A stretch of 46,839 nt of DNA, from NCBI GenBank assembly GCA_018816105.1, contig JAHIWE010000012.1, positions 1-46,839 of the forward strand, given 5' to 3'. Origin of the DNA: a bacterium (GTDB lineage Bacteria; Campylobacterota; Campylobacteria; Campylobacterales; Arcobacteraceae). Position numbers and translations under genes: made by a program. Below are positions 43,033-46,839 of this stretch, piece by piece. The number at the start of each line of letters is the position of its first letter. Positions within the stretch are counted from its first letter, which is position 1. A model generated the notes under the pieces. It was not told the origin of the DNA. It was given only the letters and a program-made list of their open reading frames with translations, and searched no databases.

Positions 43033-44384
43033 TGAAACAAATTTTATGGTTTAGAAGAGATTTAAGAATCACTGATAGTGCAATTTTACATTTTGCAAAA
43101 GATGAAGTATTGCCTATTTTTATCTTTGATAAAAATATTTTAAATCTACTTTCTAATGATGATAAAAGAGTAACATTTATTTATAAAAGTGTTTTAAATT
43201 TAAAAAAACAGTTGAAAGAAATAGGGCTAGATTTAGCCATGTTTTATTCAACTCCTAAAGAGGTATTTTCAAAGCTAAAAGATGAAGGTTTTGAAAATAT
43301 TTTATGTTCAATTGATTTTGATGATTATGCTAAAAAAAGAGATGAAGAAATAGCAAAATTTATCCCAATGCAAACTTTCACAGATTCATTTATAACCCAT
43401 CCAAATGATTGTCTAAAAGCCGATGGGACTCCTTATAAAGTTTTTACTCCATATTATAAAAATCTAAGTTTTATTTGGGATTCTTATAAACTTGAAGAGT
43501 TTAAATCAAATGAAAATCTAAAGTTAATCTCTTTTGATTATGCGTCTATTCCAACTTTAGAAGAGATGAGTTTTAGTGCTCAAAAATTGCCTTATTTTTT
43601 AGAAAAAAGTGCAGATGAACTACTTCAAGATTTTGGACTAAAGATTGATAATTATAAAATTGATAGGGATTTTTTTGATAAAAACGCAACTTCAAATCTA
43701 GCTGTTCATTTAAGATTTGGATTAATCTCTCCAAGGCAAGTTTTTAACAAAATAAAAGAGTTAAAAGCTAGAACTGAAAATAAAGAGTTTTTTATACGAG
43801 AGCTTTTTTGGAGAGAGTTTTATAATTATATTTTATTTCATTTTCCAAAAAGTGAGTTTGAAAACCTAAATGGTATAAAAATAAATTGGAATGAAGATGA
43901 AGAGGTTTTTCAAAAATGGTGCGAAGGAAAAACAGGTGTTCCAATAATTGATGCAGCTATGAGATATTTTAATCAAACTGGAACTATGCATAATCGTCTT
44001 CGAATGATTGTCTCTTCATATTTAACAAAAAATTTACTTGTTGATTGGAAAAAAGGTGAAAGATATTTCGCTTCAAAACTTCTTGATTATGAAGCTAGCT
44101 CAAATATAGGTTCTTGGCAATGGGCAGCTAGTACGGGAGCTGATAGTGTTCCATACTTTAGGATTTTTAATCCATATTTACAATCAGCCAAATTTGATAA
44201 AGAAGCTATTTTTATAAAATCTGTTTTAAAAGAGTTAAAAGATGTGCCTTTAAAACAAATTCATAGTGAAAATGGCGTTCAATCAAATATTTTCTTAGAT
44301 TATCCAACACAAATCGTATCAATTGAATTTTCAAGAAAAAGAGCAATTGAAGAGTTTAAAAGAGCTAATAATGAAAAAAATTGA
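43032..44384 (+). CDS. phrB: Deoxyribodipyrimidine photolyase
   Basis: The 450-residue protein has the N-terminal antenna domain (QILWFRRDLRITDSAILHFA, FIFDKNIL) and the C-terminal FAD domain. FAD-domain motifs are IRELFWREFYNYILFHFP, GKTGVPIIDAAMRYFNQTGT, MHNRLRMIVSSYLTKNLLVD and LLDYEASSNIGSWQWAASTG. These match class I CPD photolyases, which split UV-made pyrimidine dimers using light. The antenna chromophore cannot be told. It is the middle gene of a three-gene unit, and the downstream FAD oxidoreductase starts 14 bases before its stop. Confidence 0.95.
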   Translation: MKQILWFRRDLRITDSAILHFAKDEVLPIFIFDKNILNLLSNDDKRVTFIYKSVLNLKKQLKEIGLDLAMFYSTPKEVFSKLKDEGFENILCSIDFDDYAKKRDEEIAKFIPMQTFTDSFITHPNDCLKADGTPYKVFTPYYKNLSFIWDSYKLEEFKSNENLKLISFDYASIPTLEEMSFSAQKLPYFLEKSADELLQDFGLKIDNYKIDRDFFDKNATSNLAVHLRFGLISPRQVFNKIKELKARTENKEFFIRELFWREFYNYILFHFPKSEFENLNGIKINWNEDEEVFQKWCEGKTGVPIIDAAMRYFNQTGTMHNRLRMIVSSYLTKNLLVDWKKGERYFASKLLDYEASSNIGSWQWAASTGADSVPYFRIFNPYLQSAKFDKEAIFIKSVLKELKDVPLKQIHSENGVQSNIFLDYPTQIVSIEFSRKRAIEEFKRANNEKN

Positions 44385-45783
44385 TATAGCTATTATTGGA
44401 AGTGGAATAGGTGGCTCTTTAATTGCAGCACTTAATAAAAACAAAGATATTGTAGTTTTTGAAAAAGATCATAATCTTGGAGGTTGTGCTTCTACTTTTA
44501 AAAGATTTGGAAACTATTTTAATGCAGGAGCTACAACTTTTGTGGGTTATGAAGATGGTCATATTATCAAAAGTATATTTGATAAAGTAGGTTTAAAACC
44601 TAATATTTTACAAAGTGAAATTGCTATTAGAAATATTCAAGGAAATAAAAAAGTAGATAGAGTTCAAAATTTTGAAGAGTTTTTAACTCAATTAAACAAT
44701 GTTTATTATCATAAAAACAATAGAGCTTTTTGGACAAAAATAAAACAGATTGATGAAAAGTTTTGGAAACTAAAACATATCTATTTTGCAAAATATTCTA
44801 TAAAAGCTTTTTTAAAATCTTCAATTTTTATTCTTGAGCTTTTAAAAGAGTTTAAAACAGATTTACTAATAAGTGCTGATAAATTTATAAATGATACTTT
44901 GCCAAATATTAGTACTGAATACAAAGCTTTTATTGATTCACAACTTTTAATAACTCTTCAAACAAGTTTAGAAAATGCAACACTTTTATCTATGAGTTTA
45001 GGTTTAGCATATCCATTTCATAAGGTTTTTTATGTAAATGGTGGAATGGGAAAACTAATAGAAGATTTATTAAAAGATGTAAAAGTAAATAAAGATGAGC
45101 AAGTAATATCAATACAAAAAAATGATAAGCAATATATTTTAAAAACCACAAAAGATGAATATTTATGTAATAAAGTAGTTCTAAATTCAACTATTTTTGA
45201 TAGTTCAAAACTTTTTGAAAATGAAGAGATAAAAGCATATTTTCAAAAGTTTAAATTTGGTGACCAAAGTGCTTTTGTGGTTTATATGAAATTAAATATT
45301 AAAAAAGAGTTTTTACACCACTATCAAATAGTTTTAAAACAAAATATTCCAAACTGTATCTCAAACTCATTTTTTGTATCTTTTAGTGATGTAAATGATG
45401 AAAAAATGTCAAAAGATGGATTAAGTCTTACCCTCTCAACCCACTCAAAAGCAATTTTTTGGGAAGGTTTGACAAAACAGGAGTATGAAGAAAAAAAAGA
45501 GCAAACAAAAGAGTTTATACTACAAGAGTTTTTAAAATATTTTGATAGTATAAAACAAGAAAATATAACATCATCATTTGCAGCTAGTTCGAAAACTTTT
45601 TATAGATATATAAATAGAATAAATTGTGGTGGAAAACCAATAAATATAAAATCAGCCTTTAGCTTGCCTTCTTGTAATACTCCATTTGAAGGTTTATATA
45701 ATATTGGAGATACAGTTTTTGCAGGACAAGGTTGGCCTGGAATTGCTATTGGGGTTGATGTACTTTGTAAAGAGTTAAATTAA
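44371..45783 (+). CDS. NAD(P)/FAD-dependent oxidoreductase (phytoene desaturase-like)
   Basis: The ~470-residue protein begins KKIDIAIIGSGIGGSLIAAL, a dinucleotide-binding GxGxxG, followed by VVFEKDHNLGGCASTFKRFG. It ends with the FAD-contact segment GLYNIGDTVFAGQGWPGIAI. This is the amine-oxidase/phytoene desaturase (CrtI/CrtISO-like) layout. The substrate is unknown; no carotenoid genes are in the window. I chose the ATG at the end of the photolyase gene because the GSGIGGS start then falls at residue 10. Coupling with photolyase suggests a light- or redox-linked function. Confidence 0.85.
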   Translation: MKKIDIAIIGSGIGGSLIAALNKNKDIVVFEKDHNLGGCASTFKRFGNYFNAGATTFVGYEDGHIIKSIFDKVGLKPNILQSEIAIRNIQGNKKVDRVQNFEEFLTQLNNVYYHKNNRAFWTKIKQIDEKFWKLKHIYFAKYSIKAFLKSSIFILELLKEFKTDLLISADKFINDTLPNISTEYKAFIDSQLLITLQTSLENATLLSMSLGLAYPFHKVFYVNGGMGKLIEDLLKDVKVNKDEQVISIQKNDKQYILKTTKDEYLCNKVVLNSTIFDSSKLFENEEIKAYFQKFKFGDQSAFVVYMKLNIKKEFLHHYQIVLKQNIPNCISNSFFVSFSDVNDEKMSKDGLSLTLSTHSKAIFWEGLTKQEYEEKKEQTKEFILQEFLKYFDSIKQENITSSFAASSKTFYRYINRINCGGKPINIKSAFSLPSCNTPFEGLYNIGDTVFAGQGWPGIAIGVDVLCKELN

Positions 45784-46083
45784 TTATCTAAAACTTTTTG
45801 CTAACTTTGAATAATTTTACTACATTTGTTTACTTTTTGGAAGTTTAAAAAATAATTAAAAGAAATAAATTATCTATTAATGTAAAAAATTATATATAAT
45901 TCTTTACTTGAGAAATTGTTATAAGGAGTAGAAATTAATATAATTTAGCCCGCAATTAGCTAAATAAGCAAGATAAATACAGCTTAATTAATTAAGATAT
46001 TAAGATTTTTTATTGAAATTTATAAAAAATCTCAAAATAAGAGTAAAAAATTTATTTTTTGTTTATTCTAAAATTACTTCTTT
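45784..46083. other. 300-base noncoding stretch with inverted repeats
   Basis: No supported ORF lies here. It contains TATAAT at 45895-45900, an AAGGAG at 45923-45928 with no start codon near it, and three inverted repeats. The first is ATTTAGC / GCTAAAT around a GC-containing loop (45943-45965). The second is the 14-base palindrome CTTAATTAATTAAG (45983-45996). The third is GATTTTTTAT / ATAAAAAATC (46004-46031). A small RNA with a terminator-like end, or the leader of a lost gene, are both possible. Confidence 0.4.
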
Positions 46084-46821
46084 TCAATCTTTGGATTTTT
46101 CTGATTTTAAAAAAGTTAGACTTGAGATATCTGAGTTGTTTATAACTACAATATCTTTCTTAGAATTTTCTAAAATTGTTACGCTTGATGTTCTTCCAAC
46201 ATAAGTCATTTCTTGATTATAATAAATCTTATTTTTACTATCTTTAATAAATTCAACTTGGATTTTTTGAGAAATTACTGAAGCATCAATCCATGAGTAA
46301 ATAATAGTAATTAGAATTGAAGCTAGAATAACTTTTAATTCTTCAGACTCTTCATTATATTTTTCTTCTATTGTTTTATTATTAGAAGAATTCTTATTTT
46401 TCAGATTTTTTAAAAACAATATTAATCCAATCATCATAATACCTAATAAACCAATTATAAATTTAAAAGTTAAAACACATAGAATAAAAGATATGAATGA
46501 TATTAAATAAAATAATTCATTTTCTAATTTTTCTTTATTGGCATGATAAATATAAATAATAGTTAATAAAAGAACTATAAAAAAAACTTCTGTTGAACCA
46601 ATCCAACTAAAAATTAAATCATATGTATTTACATAATCAAAAATATTCAATTTAAAATGTGAATAGTAAGTTAAATTATAAAAAAAACCTATAATTATAG
46701 AATAAATAAATATTCTACTTAAGAATGATATATTAAATATATTATTCTTCTTTTTACTTTTAATACTTAAGTCTTTATAATGATTTAATGTTTTTGAAAT
46801 TAATGAATTGTCATTTTTCAT
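46084..46821 (-). CDS. Membrane protein of unknown function
   Basis: I do not recognise this 245-residue protein. After a polar ~33-residue start come about five TM helices: around 30-50, 70-92, 103-118, 120-140 and a further hydrophobic segment (VILASILITIIYSWID) near 168-183. Between the last two lies a Lys/Asn/Glu-rich loop. The C-terminal ~65 residues (VISQKIQVEFIKDSKNKIYY onwards) are strand-rich and soluble. AAAGGATATTGC before the ATG is a good ribosome site. The gene runs toward the noncoding stretch; its own upstream region is outside the window. Confidence 0.7.
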   Translation of the reverse strand: MKNDNSLISKTLNHYKDLSIKSKKKNNIFNISFLSRIFIYSIIIGFFYNLTYYSHFKLNIFDYVNTYDLIFSWIGSTEVFFIVLLLTIIYIYHANKEKLENELFYLISFISFILCVLTFKFIIGLLGIMMIGLILFLKNLKNKNSSNNKTIEEKYNEESEELKVILASILITIIYSWIDASVISQKIQVEFIKDSKNKIYYNQEMTYVGRTSSVTILENSKKDIVVINNSDISSLTFLKSEKSKD

Positions 46822-46839
46822 GCAATATCCTTTAAAATG

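Noticed and set aside
46013-46204. Plus-strand ORF of 63 codons near the window end
   Set aside because: It lies antisense to the C-terminus of the 46084-46821 membrane protein, starts with TTG and has no ribosome site.

Overview
The window is AT-rich chromosomal DNA, most likely from an Arcobacter-type member of the Campylobacterota (Arcobacter/Aliarcobacter group). The evidence is the very low GC content, the long TrmB form, a RpoD with a long acidic insertion, a DUF1104-type small periplasmic protein, and the mix of heme c, TonB, photolyase and L-lactate permease genes. This assignment is inference from protein character and gene content; no database search was possible. The window holds about 55 protein genes. 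I found no tRNA, rRNA, CRISPR array, transposase or prophage gene.

Layout. (1) 1-6000, minus strand: rluD, an FN3-repeat lipoprotein, trmB, ftsE, ftsX and the N-terminal part of an EnvC-like factor (cut by the window edge). These are tightly packed, and ftsE-ftsX-envC would supply the ABC-driven activator of septal peptidoglycan hydrolases. (2) 6010-11978: rodA, a TonB-type protein with a small membrane protein, hemL, ppnP, atpZ-like, a membrane protein and a PAS/ATPase-like protein. (3) 11983-23208, the housekeeping core: rpoD, leuD-leuB, a DHH phosphoesterase, a HIT protein, the rpmJ-rpsM-rpsK-rpsD-rpoA-rplQ operon with a textbook terminator, gatA and guaB. (4) 23209-27031, a looser accessory stretch: a nested palindromic block, a two-TM protein, a small frameshifted gene missed by simple ORF calling, an EthD-like protein, a SlyD-like isomerase, a secreted metzincin-like protein, and a Panacea-domain/membrane J-protein pair. 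(5) 27272-33196: L-lactate permease, a DsbA-family protein, then a co-directional run of a mini J-protein, an ADP-ribosylglycohydrolase homologue, PsiE-like, a NagZ-like GH3 enzyme and an outer-membrane protein. (6) 33241-37099, minus strand: lipoprotein, degenerate response regulator, ABC exporter, AI-2E/PerM-type transporter. (7) 37275-39643: four overlapping genes (DUF1104-like, response regulator, histidine kinase, monoheme cytochrome c). (8) 39726-46821: glycine-zipper protein, an isolated atypical flagellin, DUF309, a DEDD exonuclease, DUF523/DUF1722-photolyase-FAD oxidoreductase, a 300-base noncoding stretch and a membrane protein.

The observations most worth a second look are the coupled DUF1104-RR-HK-cytochrome operon, the small gene split at an A7 slippery tract, the palindromic block after guaB, the solitary Panacea protein beside a membrane J-protein, the degenerate regulator next to an ABC exporter, and the ADP-ribosylglycohydrolase homologue with altered metal motifs. 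I cannot claim that any of these is a new system. Most of the window is ordinary core genome.
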